28,833 nucleotides of DNA from Clostridium sp. CAG:413 (GTDB lineage: Bacteria; Bacillota; Clostridia; Oscillospirales; Acutalibacteraceae). The stretch is from contig FR888191.1 in assembly GCA_000431775.1 (NCBI GenBank), positions 1-28,833 of the forward strand, given 5' to 3'. Numbering within the stretch: position 1 is the stretch's first letter; each line of letters opens with the position of its first letter. Under the pieces are notes generated by a model, which was not told the origin of the DNA, made no database searches, and saw only the letters and a program-made list of their open reading frames with translations. The position numbers were made by a program, and so were the translations under genes. Of this stretch, positions 1 to 8,796 are shown one piece after another.

Positions 1-48
1 CTCTGTGCCGCTCGTCCTTCGAGCCCCACTCATGCGTTCCGAATAAAC

Positions 49-81
49 AAAAAAGGAACCGCTGATGCGATTCCCTTTTTG
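49..81 (-). terminator. Intrinsic terminator of tRNA-Leu
   Basis: Read on the minus strand, an A-run and GGAA arm pair with TTCC and a T-run (AAAAAGGGAA ... TTCCTTTTTT), with an inner CGC/GCG pairing around a four-base loop. It lies directly after the CCA end of the tRNA, as expected for a monocistronic tRNA transcript. Confidence 0.7.
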
Positions 82-82
82 T

Positions 83-169
83 TGGTGCCGGTGGTGGGAC
101 TCGAACCCACACGATGTCGCCATCAACGGATTTTGAGTCCGTCACGTCTGCCAATTCCATCACACCGGC
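83..169 (-). tRNA. tRNA-Leu, anticodon CAA
   Basis: The reverse complement folds as a class II tRNA. The acceptor stem GCCGGTG pairs with CACCGGC, followed by discriminator A and a genomically encoded CCA. The anticodon stem ACGGA/TCCGT encloses the loop CTCAAAA, giving anticodon CAA, which reads UUG leucine codons. A long variable arm (GATG GCGA CATC) is typical of tRNA-Leu, and the T arm carries the usual TTCGAGT loop. The length is 87 nt including CCA. It has its own promoter upstream and a terminator immediately downstream. Confidence 0.95.
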
Positions 170-183
170 GTATCAACTTTTTT

Positions 184-212
184 ATTATAGCGCACCGAGC
201 GGTAAAAATCAA
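184..212 (-). promoter_or_regulatory. Promoter of tRNA-Leu
   Basis: The minus strand shows TTGATT, a 17-base spacer, then TATAAT, ending about 14 bases before the tRNA 5' end. This is a near-consensus housekeeping sigma factor promoter. Confidence 0.75.
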
Positions 213-263
213 GAAAAAGTTTTGTATATTGTCTCAAAAGGAAGCTATTTACAGATTGTTAAC

Positions 264-292
264 TTGAATTCGGGTCAATATTATGTTATATT
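264..292 (+). promoter_or_regulatory. Promoter of the yfhO-like gene
   Basis: TTGAAT, 17 bases, TATATT. The -10 ends about 40 bases before the start codon of the membrane protein gene at 334, and no other gene lies between. Confidence 0.6.
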
Positions 293-333
293 ATGAATAG
301 CATTTAAAATTACTGTTTTCGGAGGAGTCAGCA

Positions 334-3294
334 ATGTCTGAGCTTAACAACAAAAAGCGCTCCCGCTTATCCCGCTTCTTTGCGGGCAATTCCTATTGCT
401 GGGCGGCGTGCCTGTGCACGGTCGGCGTAATGATGCTGGTGTATTATTGTTACGACCTTTTCCCTTTCGGCGACACGACCATACTTCGCATGGATCTTTA
501 CCATCAGTACGGCCCACTCTTTGCCGAATTCTATGACAGAGTTACGGGGCTGAAGAGCTTTATCTATTCGTGGCAGACGGGTCTCGGCTCGCCGTTCCTC
601 GGCAACTACTTCAATTATCTTGCCAGCCCGAGTGCCGTCATAATGCTTCTCCTCGGTCACGAGAATATGCCCGAGGCGATAGCCGGCATGATAATTGCCA
701 AGGCTGCCCTCGCCGCGGGAGCATTCACCTATTACCTCAAGAAATCGCACGGCAGGCACGACTTCATAACCGCCGCTTTCGGCGTGCTCTACGCAATGTG
801 CGGCTACTTCGTTGCGTATTATTGGAACGTGATGTGGATAGACGCCATGGTCTATTTCCCGCTCGTGATACTCGGCATTGAGAATATCATCAACAAGCGA
901 AACGCCAAGGTCTATATTCCGTTCCTTGCGCTCACGCTCCTGTCGAACTATTATATGGGTTATATGACCTGTATATTCTCGGTTCTGTATTTCCTGATGT
1001 ATTATCTCGGCAAATACGATCTTACGACGCTCGACGCAAACACCCCGTTCACCGTCGATGAGAACGGCAAGAAGCAGATAAAGGGCAGGGAGAAGCTGAA
1101 GCACAGCATCTTCCTCAAGAGCGGCTTTGCCTTTGCGTTCTCAAGCGTTGCCGCCGCCTGCCTTGCGGCGTTTGCGCTGATACCGACCTTCATCATCCTC
1201 AAGAGCTGCTCTGCGACCTCGGGCACGATGCCGCAGAATTTCAAATCGTATTACGATATATTCGACTTCCTCGCAAATCACCTTGCAAGCGTAGTGCCGA
1301 CCATACGCAGCAGCGGCGACGACGTGCTGCCCAATGTCTACTGCGGCATTGCGACCGTGATGCTCGTGCCCCTCTATCTTTTCACCAGGAGCATATCTCT
1401 CAAGGAGAAGATAGCGAATGTCGGTATGCTCGGCGTGCTCTATATGAGCTTCAATATCAATGTGCTCAACTATATCTGGCACGGCTTCCACTTCCCGAAC
1501 GACCTGCCCTACCGCTTCTCGTTCATGTATTCGTTCATCCTGCTGACGATGGCTTATAAAGCGTTCATCCGCCTCAAGGAATTCACCGGCAGGCAGATAC
1601 TCGGCACGGGTGTTGCCGTGCTGGGCGCGATAATCCTCATTCAGAAGATAGGCTCCAAGAATGTGGAGGATATCACCGTCATCATCAGCGTTATCTTCGT
1701 TGTGACCTATTGCCTTGTGTTCTTCCTGATGAAGGACGAGAAATATCAGCGCTCGGCGATAGCGGTGCTGCTGCTCTGCTGCGTTATAGGCGAGGTCGCC
1801 TGCGCCAATACCGACCGCTACAGCATGAGCCAGACCAAAACAAATTTCGTCGGCGACTATGCCGAATTCAGGGAGCTTAAGGGCAAGCTCGACGAATACG
1901 ACGGAAGCGACGATTACCGCATGGAGCTGACCTATAACCGTGCGAGGATGGATCCCGCGTGGTTCGGCTACAACGGCGTCTCCACCTTCTCGTCAATGGC
2001 ATATGAGAAGCTCTCGAACGTGCAGAGCGACCTCGGCCTCAACGGCAACTATATCAACAGCTACACCTATAATCTGCAAACTCCCGTTTATAATATGATG
2101 CACTCGCTCAAGTATGTGGTCAATAACAACACCGACGTCACCGTTGAGAACGACTACTTCAACGAGCTTATGACCTCGGGCAAATTCACCGCATACGAGA
2201 ATAAATACTGGCTGCCGATGGGCATGGCGGTGAACAGCGACATCAAGGAGTGGTATACCGATTACAATAACCCGTTTACCGTCCAGAGCGACTGGTTTGA
2301 ATATGCAACGGGCGTGTCGGATGTATTCTCGATGATGACGATAGACGACGTGCAGTATTATAATATGGATGAAATAACCTCGGGTCTTGACACGGGCGAT
2401 ATCTATTTTACCAAGACGGGCAGCGGCAAGGGCGAGCTGACCTTTGTGCTCACCGTGCCCGAGACCAAGCACTGCTACCTGTATGTCAATTCCTCCTCCT
2501 TCGACAGCATCTCGATAAGCAAGGGCTCAACGAGCGTTACCCAGAATACCGACGAGCCGTATATCTACGATCTCGGCATTCTGAACCCCGACGAGACCGT
2601 GTCCGTGCTCGTTTCGATAGAGGACAGCGAATACGGCTACATCGACTTTTATCCCTACTATGTCAATGACGACGCTCTCAAGGAGGGCTACGAGATACTC
2701 AGCAGGGGCAAGCTGGATGTGACTTCGTTCAGCGACACCCGCATCACCGGCACCGTCGAGGCGGCGAAGGATTGCGTTTTCTACACCTCGATTCCCTATG
2801 ACAAGGGCTGGACGGTCAAGATAGACGGCAAGGAGATAGACAAGGACGATTATCTCTCGCTCGCCGAGGCTTATTTGAGCTTCAACCTGCCCGCGGGCAA
2901 GCACACCGTGGAGCTTTCGTTCAGGCAGAGAGGCCTTGCCGAGGGCGCCGCGATATCCGCTGTAACGCTTGTGATCCTTATCGCGCTTTGGGTCTATACT
3001 TCACGCAGAAAGAAGAAGGCAGCCCTGCTGCCCGCACCCGAGCCGACCGATCCCGTTGTAATGTCGGAGGAGCCGACGGAGCTTGACGGGCTTACCGACG
3101 AAGCTCAGGAGACCGACGAAACCGAAAGCGCCGAAGCGGTTGATGAAGTCAAAAAAATTGAAGAAATAGAAGAAGCCGAATTGACCGACGAAGCCGAAAA
3201 GGCCGAGGTCGAGGAGGCGGTCGACGAGCACGCCGAGGATCCTGCCGATGAAGCGGCGGAGATCGACGAGCCCGAAGGCAAGACAGAAGAATAA
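334..3294 (+). CDS. YfhO family multi-spanning membrane protein
   Basis: This 986-residue polytopic membrane protein is of the bacterial YfhO family (GT-C-like fold). Characterised relatives act late in glycosylation of cell-envelope polymers, using lipid-linked sugar on the outer face of the membrane. The sequence shows a first membrane helix near residues 20-42, many hydrophobic helices up to about residue 500, a large extracytoplasmic region of roughly residues 500-865 rich in beta-type sequence, and a last helix near 870-890. After an RRKKK stop-transfer cluster comes a tail of 91 residues of which 38 are Asp or Glu, unusual for the family as I know it. The ATG start is set by GGAGGAG eight bases upstream. 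It is monocistronic, between its own promoter and a hairpin. The substrate cannot be told from sequence. A DPM-like glycosyltransferase that could supply a lipid-linked sugar lies at 18113. Confidence 0.85.
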   Translation: MSELNNKKRSRLSRFFAGNSYCWAACLCTVGVMMLVYYCYDLFPFGDTTILRMDLYHQYGPLFAEFYDRVTGLKSFIYSWQTGLGSPFLGNYFNYLASPSAVIMLLLGHENMPEAIAGMIIAKAALAAGAFTYYLKKSHGRHDFITAAFGVLYAMCGYFVAYYWNVMWIDAMVYFPLVILGIENIINKRNAKVYIPFLALTLLSNYYMGYMTCIFSVLYFLMYYLGKYDLTTLDANTPFTVDENGKKQIKGREKLKHSIFLKSGFAFAFSSVAAACLAAFALIPTFIILKSCSATSGTMPQNFKSYYDIFDFLANHLASVVPTIRSSGDDVLPNVYCGIATVMLVPLYLFTRSISLKEKIANVGMLGVLYMSFNINVLNYIWHGFHFPNDLPYRFSFMYSFILLTMAYKAFIRLKEFTGRQILGTGVAVLGAIILIQKIGSKNVEDITVIISVIFVVTYCLVFFLMKDEKYQRSAIAVLLLCCVIGEVACANTDRYSMSQTKTNFVGDYAEFRELKGKLDEYDGSDDYRMELTYNRARMDPAWFGYNGVSTFSSMAYEKLSNVQSDLGLNGNYINSYTYNLQTPVYNMMHSLKYVVNNNTDVTVENDYFNELMTSGKFTAYENKYWLPMGMAVNSDIKEWYTDYNNPFTVQSDWFEYATGVSDVFSMMTIDDVQYYNMDEITSGLDTGDIYFTKTGSGKGELTFVLTVPETKHCYLYVNSSSFDSISISKGSTSVTQNTDEPYIYDLGILNPDETVSVLVSIEDSEYGYIDFYPYYVNDDALKEGYEILSRGKLDVTSFSDTRITGTVEAAKDCVFYTSIPYDKGWTVKIDGKEIDKDDYLSLAEAYLSFNLPAGKHTVELSFRQRGLAEGAAISAVTLVILIALWVYTSRRKKKAALLPAPEPTDPVVMSEEPTELDGLTDEAQETDETESAEAVDEVKKIEEIEEAELTDEAEKAEVEEAVDEHAEDPADEAAEIDEPEGKTEE

Positions 3295-3305
3295 GCAATA
3301 AAAAT

Positions 3306-3339
3306 TCAGCAGGCCGAGCTTAAACGCTTGACCTGCTGA
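3306..3339. terminator. Bidirectional terminator between convergent genes
   Basis: TCAGCAGG at 3306-3313 pairs perfectly with CCTGCTGA at 3332-3339. On the minus strand the stem is followed by ATTTTTATT, a good T-run; on the plus strand by TTATTTATAT. It separates the convergent yfhO-like and transporter genes. Confidence 0.7.
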
Positions 3340-3358
3340 TTATTTATATCCTGTTTAC

Positions 3359-4732
3359 TTATCTCCAGATGAACCAGATAAGCAGATAGCCTGTCACGAC
3401 CGCCGAGAGGGTGAAGGGCACGCCGTATTTCATAAATGTGCTGCTCTTTACCTCATAGCCCGCCTTCCTCAGTATGCCGATGCCCGCGATATTTGCGCTC
3501 GCGCCGATGGGCGTAAGGTTGCCGCCGAGTGTCGCGCCGCAGAGCAGGCCGTAGTAAAGGAGCTTCGGCTCGATGCCGATATCCGCCGCTATGACGGGGA
3601 CTATCGAGAGCATTGTTGCGGTGTAGGGTATGTTGTCAATGAATGCCGAGAGCAGCACGGACATCCAAACGATTATGGTGTAGACCGCAAAGACCGAGCC
3701 TGAGCCGAGCTTTGCGATAGCGCCGCCGATAACGTCGATAACGCCTGCGCTCTTGATGCCGCCGATAACTATGAAAAGACCGGTCAGCAGCACGATGGTA
3801 TAGTAGTCGATATCCTTGAGGGCGTTTTTGACTATGTCCTTGTTCTTCTTGTAGAAAAGCTCGCGGATAACGCCGATAAGGAAGAAGCCTATGCAGATAA
3901 TGCCGTTGGTTATCTCGGGCTTATAGAATTGACCCTCCGCAGCGTTGCTCTTGTAGGGGATGAACGAAACGGCGATGAGCATGAGCACGGTGCCCACGAG
4001 CAGAAAGGTGGGGAATTTATCCTCGACCTTGGTGCGGCCGTTGAATTCGATCTTGTCCGTCTCCTTGCGGAACATAAAGAGGATTATCATCGCGCTGACC
4101 ACCGCACCTGCCTGGACTACCCAGAACATGCCGGCTTTGCCGTCGTCAATAAAGAAGTCGGAGAAGTCGAGATTCGCAGCCTTTGCGAGGAGTATCGAGG
4201 TCGTGTCGCCCACGAGCGTTGCGGCGCCCTGGAGGTTTGAGGATATTGCGATGCAGATTATCGAGGGCACAGGCGAGATATCGAGCTTCTTGCAGAACGC
4301 CATTGCGACGGGGGCTATCATCAGCACGGTGGCGACGTTGTCGACAAAGGCGGAAACGATGCCCGCAAAGAGCGAGAGAGCCACGACGACCCATTTGACA
4401 TTCGGCATCTTTGAGATAAGGATATCCGACATGAGCTGCGGCATTTTGGATTCGATAAAGAGATAGACCGTGCCCATTGTGCCGGCTATCATCATTATGA
4501 CGTTCCAGTCTATCTCGCGCAGCGCTTCAACGAAGCCGTAGGCGTAGGTTGAGTCGCCCACTGCGAAGAAGCCCTCGCCGAATGCGTTCGGCGCAACGGC
4601 GGATACGATGCCGAGACCGATGAAAATAAGCGCGGAAGCTATTGTGACATAAGGGCGTATCTTTTGAAACGCCATCATCAGAATGTAGGTGACGGCAAAG
4701 ATTATCAGCGCCGCCAGGGTGATTTTGCTCAT
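3359..4732 (-). CDS. ArsB/NhaD-type ion transporter (SLC13/CitMHS superfamily)
   Basis: A 457-residue membrane protein with about 11-12 hydrophobic helices arranged as two related halves. Each half carries a family-type discontinuous motif. The first half has FVDNVATVLMIAPVA and SSNLQGAATLVGDTTS; the second has FIDNIPYTATMLSIVPV and GATLGGNLTPIGASANI. Those Asp-Asn, Gly-Asp and Pro-Ile-Gly positions are typical of ArsB/NhaD/P-protein transporters, which exchange Na+ for protons or export oxyanions; homologues are also annotated as citrate or dicarboxylate permeases. There is no arsR or arsC gene next door, so an NhaD-like Na+/H+ antiport role is more plausible than arsenite export, but the substrate is unproven. 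The start is supported by AGGAGA about ten bases upstream and a near-perfect promoter. It is a single gene, terminated by a hairpin. Confidence 0.85.
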   Translation of the reverse strand: MSKITLAALIIFAVTYILMMAFQKIRPYVTIASALIFIGLGIVSAVAPNAFGEGFFAVGDSTYAYGFVEALREIDWNVIMMIAGTMGTVYLFIESKMPQLMSDILISKMPNVKWVVVALSLFAGIVSAFVDNVATVLMIAPVAMAFCKKLDISPVPSIICIAISSNLQGAATLVGDTTSILLAKAANLDFSDFFIDDGKAGMFWVVQAGAVVSAMIILFMFRKETDKIEFNGRTKVEDKFPTFLLVGTVLMLIAVSFIPYKSNAAEGQFYKPEITNGIICIGFFLIGVIRELFYKKNKDIVKNALKDIDYYTIVLLTGLFIVIGGIKSAGVIDVIGGAIAKLGSGSVFAVYTIIVWMSVLLSAFIDNIPYTATMLSIVPVIAADIGIEPKLLYYGLLCGATLGGNLTPIGASANIAGIGILRKAGYEVKSSTFMKYGVPFTLSAVVTGYLLIWFIWR

Positions 4733-4765
4733 TGCTTCATCTCCTGTGTTTTGAGTTATGCGGAA

Positions 4766-4794
4766 ATTATATAACTAATTGTATAAAAAGTCAA
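4766..4794 (-). promoter_or_regulatory. Promoter of the ArsB/NhaD-type gene
   Basis: On the minus strand TTGACT, 17 bases, TATAAT, with the -10 about 33 bases before the start codon. This is a very close match to the consensus. Confidence 0.75.
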
Positions 4795-4810
4795 TATTTA
4801 AGCAAAATTT

Positions 4811-4847
4811 GCCGCAGAGATATATCAAAAATCATATATCCTGCGGC
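4811..4847 (-). terminator. Terminator of the araBA-type operon
   Basis: GCCGCAG-A-GATATAT pairs with ATATATCCTGCGGC, a 14-bp stem with one bulged base and an eight-base loop, nine bases after the araA stop codon. The T-run after it on the minus strand is short (AATTTTG), so termination may be partial. Confidence 0.6.
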
Positions 4848-4855
4848 ATTGTTTC

Positions 4856-6328
4856 TTATTTCAGCTTCCAAGCGAGGTCAGAGAGGAAAAGCTGCTGCTT
4901 CAGAGCCTCGAAGGAGGTGTCTTTTGATATGTGAACATACTCAATACCCGCCATCTCGGCGAAATCCTCAAGCATCTGCGGCGTTGCGTCGTAGGAGAGG
5001 ACGGTGTGGTGAGCGCCGCCGGCGGCTATCCACATCTTTGCGCCCGTGCAAAGGTCGGGCATCGCCCGCCACATGACCCTCGCCACAGGCAGATTCGGCA
5101 TATCCATTATCGGCTTCACCGCCTCGATATCCTGCACTATCAGGCGCAGCCTGCCGCCGAGGTCGACCAGCGAAGCGACGACGCCCTTGCCCGCCTTGCC
5201 CTCGAACACGAGCCTTGCGGGGTCTTTTTCGTTCATGCCGATGCCGAGCGGGTGGACTTCTATCCTCGGCTTGTCCGCCGCAAGAGTTGGGCAGACCTCG
5301 AGCATATGAGCGCCGAGCGAGTATTCGCTGCCGGGCAGCAGGTGATAGGTGTAATCCTCCATGAAGCCGCTGCCGCCGCCCATGCCCTCGGTCATCGCCT
5401 TGACTATGCGGGTCATTGCGGCGACCTTCCAGTCACCCTCGCCGCCGTAGCCGTAGCCCTGCTCCATGAGCCTTTGGCTTGCAAGCCCGGGGAGCTGCTC
5501 CATGCCGTAGAGATCCTCAAAGGTATTGGTGAACGCCTTTGCGCCCTCTCGGTCGAGCATACGCTTTATCGCTATCTCCTCACGAGCCTGATAGCGTATG
5601 GCTTCGATATTGTCGGTGCAGACGGAGTATTTCTCCTTGTAAAGATCGACAAGCCCGTCTATCTCGCCGTCGCCGACCGCCGCCATTTCCTTGACGAGGT
5701 CGCCGACCGCCCAGGTGTTGACCTGCCAGCCGAGCTTTATCTGAACCTCGACCTTATCGCCCTCCGTGACGGCGACGTTACGCATGTTATCGCCGAAGCG
5801 CATTACCTTGAGCGACCTGCTCTCGGCGTAGCCGACGGCGCTTCTCATCCACAGACCGAGCTCCCGCAGGACGGGTTCATCCTGCCAATAGCCCATGATT
5901 ATCTTGCGGGGCAGCCTCATTCGCGCGCCGATGAAGCCATGCTCCCTGTCGCCGTGAGCCGCCTGATTGAGATTCATGAAGTCCATGTCTATCTCTTCGT
6001 TCGGTATCTCGCGGTTATACTGCGTCGCAAAGTGGCAATAGGGCTTTTGCAGGAGCGAAAGTCCGTTTATCCACATCTTGCTCGGGCTGAAGGTATGGCA
6101 CCAGGTGACGATGCCGAGGCAGTTGTCGTCGTAATTCGCCTCTTTTATAATGCTTGTCACCTCGTCGGTGGTCTTGACCGTAGCTTTGTAGATGAAGCGG
6201 CAGGGGATGAATTCGCTTGAATCAATGACCGCTGCCATTTCGGCGGCTCTCACGGCGACTGTTTCAAGCACCTCCGGGCCGTAGAGATGCTGGCTGCCGA
6301 CTATAAACCAAAATTCTTTTTTCTTCAT
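4856..6328 (-). CDS. araA: L-arabinose isomerase
   Basis: This cytoplasmic enzyme converts L-arabinose to L-ribulose, the first step of arabinose use. The 490-residue product aligns by eye along its whole length with E. coli AraA (for example GSQHLYGPE, HTFSPSKMWINGL, MDFMNLNQAAHG, NTFEDLYG). The four metal and catalytic positions are all present: Glu297 in GEGDW, Glu324 in FMEDYTYH, His341 in HMLEVCP and His441 in GGAHHTV. The reading frame stays open 26 residues further upstream, but that part lies within the 3' end of the kinase gene and is not AraA-like, so I start at ATG 6328. A GTG two codons earlier lies closer to the GAGGTGA ribosome site and could be the true start. The start is 22 bases after the kinase stop, so the two genes form one operon. 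No araD is in view. Confidence 0.95.
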   Translation of the reverse strand: MKKKEFWFIVGSQHLYGPEVLETVAVRAAEMAAVIDSSEFIPCRFIYKATVKTTDEVTSIIKEANYDDNCLGIVTWCHTFSPSKMWINGLSLLQKPYCHFATQYNREIPNEEIDMDFMNLNQAAHGDREHGFIGARMRLPRKIIMGYWQDEPVLRELGLWMRSAVGYAESRSLKVMRFGDNMRNVAVTEGDKVEVQIKLGWQVNTWAVGDLVKEMAAVGDGEIDGLVDLYKEKYSVCTDNIEAIRYQAREEIAIKRMLDREGAKAFTNTFEDLYGMEQLPGLASQRLMEQGYGYGGEGDWKVAAMTRIVKAMTEGMGGGSGFMEDYTYHLLPGSEYSLGAHMLEVCPTLAADKPRIEVHPLGIGMNEKDPARLVFEGKAGKGVVASLVDLGGRLRLIVQDIEAVKPIMDMPNLPVARVMWRAMPDLCTGAKMWIAAGGAHHTVLSYDATPQMLEDFAEMAGIEYVHISKDTSFEALKQQLFLSDLAWKLK

Positions 6329-6350
6329 ATTCACGGTTATCACCTCGTTG

Positions 6351-7940
6351 TCAGAATGCCTCGACCGCCGCTTTCTCGACGGGCAGGCTCTTTTTGTAGT
6401 TGTCAAGGAATTTTTTGAATCCCGCGATATCCTCGGGGTCGGGCTTCACCTCAAAGGCGTCCTCATTTGAGAAGACCCTGCTGTCGAGGAAGGCTTCAAG
6501 AGTCTCGCCCTCGGCCTTGTTTTGCATATATGACGCGAGCAGAGCGATACCCCACGGGCCGCCCTCGCCCGCGGTCTTCATGACCGATACGGGCGCTTCG
6601 AGCGCCGCCGCCATTATCTTTTGACCCGCAAGCGGAGCCTTGAAGTAGCCGCCGTGGCCGAGGAGCTTATCAATTTTAACATGTTCGTCGGCGAGAATTT
6701 CCATGCCGATGCTGAGCGTCGCCGCCGCGGAGCAGAGCTGAGCCCTTGCGAAATTCGGCAGGTCGAATTTGGATTCGGGGCCTCTGAGGAAGAGTGGCTT
6801 GCCGCTGTCAAGCCCCGTGATAACCTCGCCCGAGAGGTAGTTGAACGCTACCAGCCCGCCGCAGTCCTTGTCGCCCGAGAGGGCGGATTCAAACATCTTG
6901 TCGAGCACCTTATAGATGCTGATATCCATGCCGAGGGCGCTGCACATGGAGGTGAAAAGCCCCGCCCATGCGTCTATCTCACCTGAACAGTTGTTGCAAT
7001 GCACCATCGCAACGGGCTTGCCGGACGGTGTGGTGACCATGTCTATCTCGGGGTAGAGCTTTGAGAGCGCCTTCTCGAGCACGACCATGAGGAATATAGA
7101 CGTGCCGGCGGAGACATTGCCCGTCCTGACCGCTACGGAATTCGTCGCGACCATTCCCGTGCCTGCGTCGCCCTCGGGCGGGCACATGGGCACTCCGGGG
7201 CGGAATTCGCCCGTCGGGTCGAGCAGAGCCGCGCCCTCCGCGGTCAGTGTGCCTGCCCTCTCGCCCGCAACGAGCACTCGGGGCAGGATATCGCGTATCT
7301 TCCACGGGAAATTCTTATCGGCAACGCAGCTGTCGAATTTATCGAGCATGGCAACGTCATAGTCGTTTATGTTGCTGTCTATCGGGAACATACCGGAGGC
7401 CTCGCCCACGCCGATGACTCTTTCGCCCGTCAGACAGTAGTGGACATAGGCGGCGAGGGTTGCGATGAAATCGACCCTGCCGACGTGCTCCTCGCCGTTC
7501 AGGATAGCCTGATAGAGGTGAGCTATGCTCCAGCGCTGGGGAATGTTGAAGTCAAAGAGAGCGCTGAGCTTCTCGGCGGCCTCGGCGGTTATCGTGTTGC
7601 GCCAGGTACGGAATTCAGCGAGCTGAGCGCCGTCCTTGTCAAAGGCAAGATAGCCGTGCATCATGCCGCTGATACCCATTGAGCCGACGGTCTCGAGCTT
7701 CACGCCGTATTTGTCGTAAACGCTCTTTTTGAGGGCGGCGAACGAAGCCCTCAGACCCTCAAAAACCTCGTCGAGCGAATAGGTCCACACGCCGTTTTTG
7801 TAGGAATTCTCCCAGTCGAAGCTGCCCGAGGCGAGGGGGCTGCCGTTAAGGTCGACAAGCACGGATTTAATCCTTGTCGAGCCGAACTCGATGCCGAGGG
7901 CGGTCTCGGCGTTCAAAATGATATTTTTGACATTTTCCAT
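6351..7940 (-). CDS. FGGY-family pentulose kinase (probable L-ribulokinase)
   Basis: A 529-residue sugar kinase of the FGGY family. The N-terminal ATP-binding motif reads [15 protein letters not shown] (residues 16-30), and substrate-domain signatures such as [13 protein letters not shown] and FRTWRNT follow. The C-terminal half carries [10 protein letters not shown], and [20 protein letters not shown], which fits the second FGGY signature and adenosine pocket. Its place directly upstream of araA makes L-ribulose the likely substrate, so the product would be L-ribulose 5-phosphate. It is closer in look to the xylulokinase-like group often found beside araA in Firmicutes and Bacteroidetes than to E. 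coli AraB, hence no gene symbol. The ribosome site is weak (GGATTGGATG), in contrast to the strong promoter. It is the first gene of the araBA-type operon and divergent from the LRR lipoprotein gene. Confidence 0.85.
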   Translation of the reverse strand: MENVKNIILNAETALGIEFGSTRIKSVLVDLNGSPLASGSFDWENSYKNGVWTYSLDEVFEGLRASFAALKKSVYDKYGVKLETVGSMGISGMMHGYLAFDKDGAQLAEFRTWRNTITAEAAEKLSALFDFNIPQRWSIAHLYQAILNGEEHVGRVDFIATLAAYVHYCLTGERVIGVGEASGMFPIDSNINDYDVAMLDKFDSCVADKNFPWKIRDILPRVLVAGERAGTLTAEGAALLDPTGEFRPGVPMCPPEGDAGTGMVATNSVAVRTGNVSAGTSIFLMVVLEKALSKLYPEIDMVTTPSGKPVAMVHCNNCSGEIDAWAGLFTSMCSALGMDISIYKVLDKMFESALSGDKDCGGLVAFNYLSGEVITGLDSGKPLFLRGPESKFDLPNFARAQLCSAAATLSIGMEILADEHVKIDKLLGHGGYFKAPLAGQKIMAAALEAPVSVMKTAGEGGPWGIALLASYMQNKAEGETLEAFLDSRVFSNEDAFEVKPDPEDIAGFKKFLDNYKKSLPVEKAAVEAF

Positions 7941-7976
7941 AATTGCACATCCAATCCGGAATTAAATTCTGTCTAT

Positions 7977-8005
7977 ATAATACCAAATACTTGCCGCTCA
8001 GTCAA
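7977..8005 (-). promoter_or_regulatory. Promoter of the arabinose operon
   Basis: On the minus strand TTGACT, 17 bases, TATTAT, 36 bases before the kinase start codon. Its -35 lies only 30 bases from the -35 of the divergent LRR lipoprotein promoter. I found no AraR-like or cre-like palindrome between them. Confidence 0.7.
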
Positions 8006-8035
8006 GAAAAAATCGCCCGCGCGCCGCAAACGCTA

Positions 8036-8064
8036 TTGATTTTCGGCGGCGGATGTGATAAAAT
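8036..8064 (+). promoter_or_regulatory. Promoter of the LRR lipoprotein gene
   Basis: TTGATT, 17 bases, TAAAAT, with TGA just before the -10 giving an extended -10 element. It lies 44 bases before the GTG start at 8109. Confidence 0.65.
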
Positions 8065-8108
8065 CAAAATGCAATGTAAAAATACCGATTTCGGGAGGAG
8101 TTTTCACC

Positions 8109-8726
8109 GTGAAAAAGATAATTGCCGTCATAATGGCTCTTGCCTGTATAGTCTGCGTTTTCGCCTCGTGCGGGAAGAAGGACGACACGCCGAAGGAGCT
8201 AACCTCGGGCGACTACACCTACGTCGTGCTTGAGGACGGCACAGTCAAGATAACCAAATATAACGGCACCTCCGACGAGATCGAGAGAGACCTGCCCTCC
8301 GAGATAGACGGCAAGACCGTCACCGTCATAGGCAAGGAAGCCTTTGCGGGCGCAGAGGGCCTGACGGTCGTGAATTTCCCGACCGGTCTTGTCAAGATAG
8401 AGGAGAGAGCCTTTGCCGAAAGCTCGATAAAGAAGGCCTTCATGTATAGATCCAAGAGCCTTAAGGAGATAGGCGCCGAGGCATTCAGCAAGTGCCCGAA
8501 TCTCGTCCAGGTCGATATGTCGTCGAGCCTTGAGACCGTCGGCGAGAAGGCGTTCTTCTATTGCACCAAGCTCAAAGTAGCCACTTTCAGAGGCAACACT
8601 CCGAATATAGCGGACTTTGCCTTCGACGCCTGCCCGAGCCTTGTTATCTACACCAAGGAGGGCATGGATAAGGTCATCGCCTACGCCGAAAAGAGCCTCA
8701 TAGAGCTTAAATATCTCACCGTCTGA
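8109..8726 (+). CDS. Small leucine-rich-repeat lipoprotein (BspA/LRR_5 type)
   Basis: A 205-residue predicted surface lipoprotein. It has a short signal peptide: KK, a hydrophobic stretch, then the lipobox VFASC with the lipidated cysteine at residue 21. After a linker come about four repeats of the BspA type, recognisable by the pattern I-G-x-x-A-F-x-x-C/A-x-x-L (VIGKEAFAGAEGL, KIEERAFAESSI, EIGAEAFSKCPNL, TVGEKAFFYCTKL). Such repeats usually serve in binding to surfaces or glycans; the ligand is unknown. I chose the GTG start at 8109 because GGGAGGAG lies eight bases upstream and the signal peptide begins there. The upstream ATG at 8055 would add a non-secretory tail and sits within the promoter. 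It could be cotranscribed with the following symporter by readthrough of the hairpin at 8750. Confidence 0.85.
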   Translation: MKKIIAVIMALACIVCVFASCGKKDDTPKELTSGDYTYVVLEDGTVKITKYNGTSDEIERDLPSEIDGKTVTVIGKEAFAGAEGLTVVNFPTGLVKIEERAFAESSIKKAFMYRSKSLKEIGAEAFSKCPNLVQVDMSSSLETVGEKAFFYCTKLKVATFRGNTPNIADFAFDACPSLVIYTKEGMDKVIAYAEKSLIELKYLTV

Positions 8727-8749
8727 ATTTAATACTCAAATAATAAAAC

Positions 8750-8796
8750 GATCTGCCGCCTCATATGATTTTTTGAGGTGACAGATCATGTTTTTT
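8750..8796 (+). terminator. Terminator/attenuator hairpin overlapping the symporter ribosome site
   Basis: GATCTGCCGCCTCA at 8750-8763 pairs with TGAGGTGACAGATC at 8774-8787, a 14-bp stem with one mismatch and one G-U pair and a ten-base loop. Two bases later a run of six T (8791-8796) follows. The right arm contains the GAGGTGA ribosome site, and the T-run is codons 2 and 3 of the symporter gene. The element could end LRR transcripts and also hide the symporter start. Confidence 0.7.

Noticed and set aside
1..48. Minus strand contains an ATG followed by 10 open codons (MSGARRTSGTE) running off the left edge.
   Set aside because: No ribosome site at a good distance, too short to judge, and the composition resembles the arginine-rich shadow frames; the window ends before it can be tested.
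4931..6220. A long (429-codon) open frame on the plus strand opposite araA.
   Set aside because: araA is certain on the other strand; the frame is a GC-rich codon-position shadow with a His/Arg-rich product and no ribosome site.
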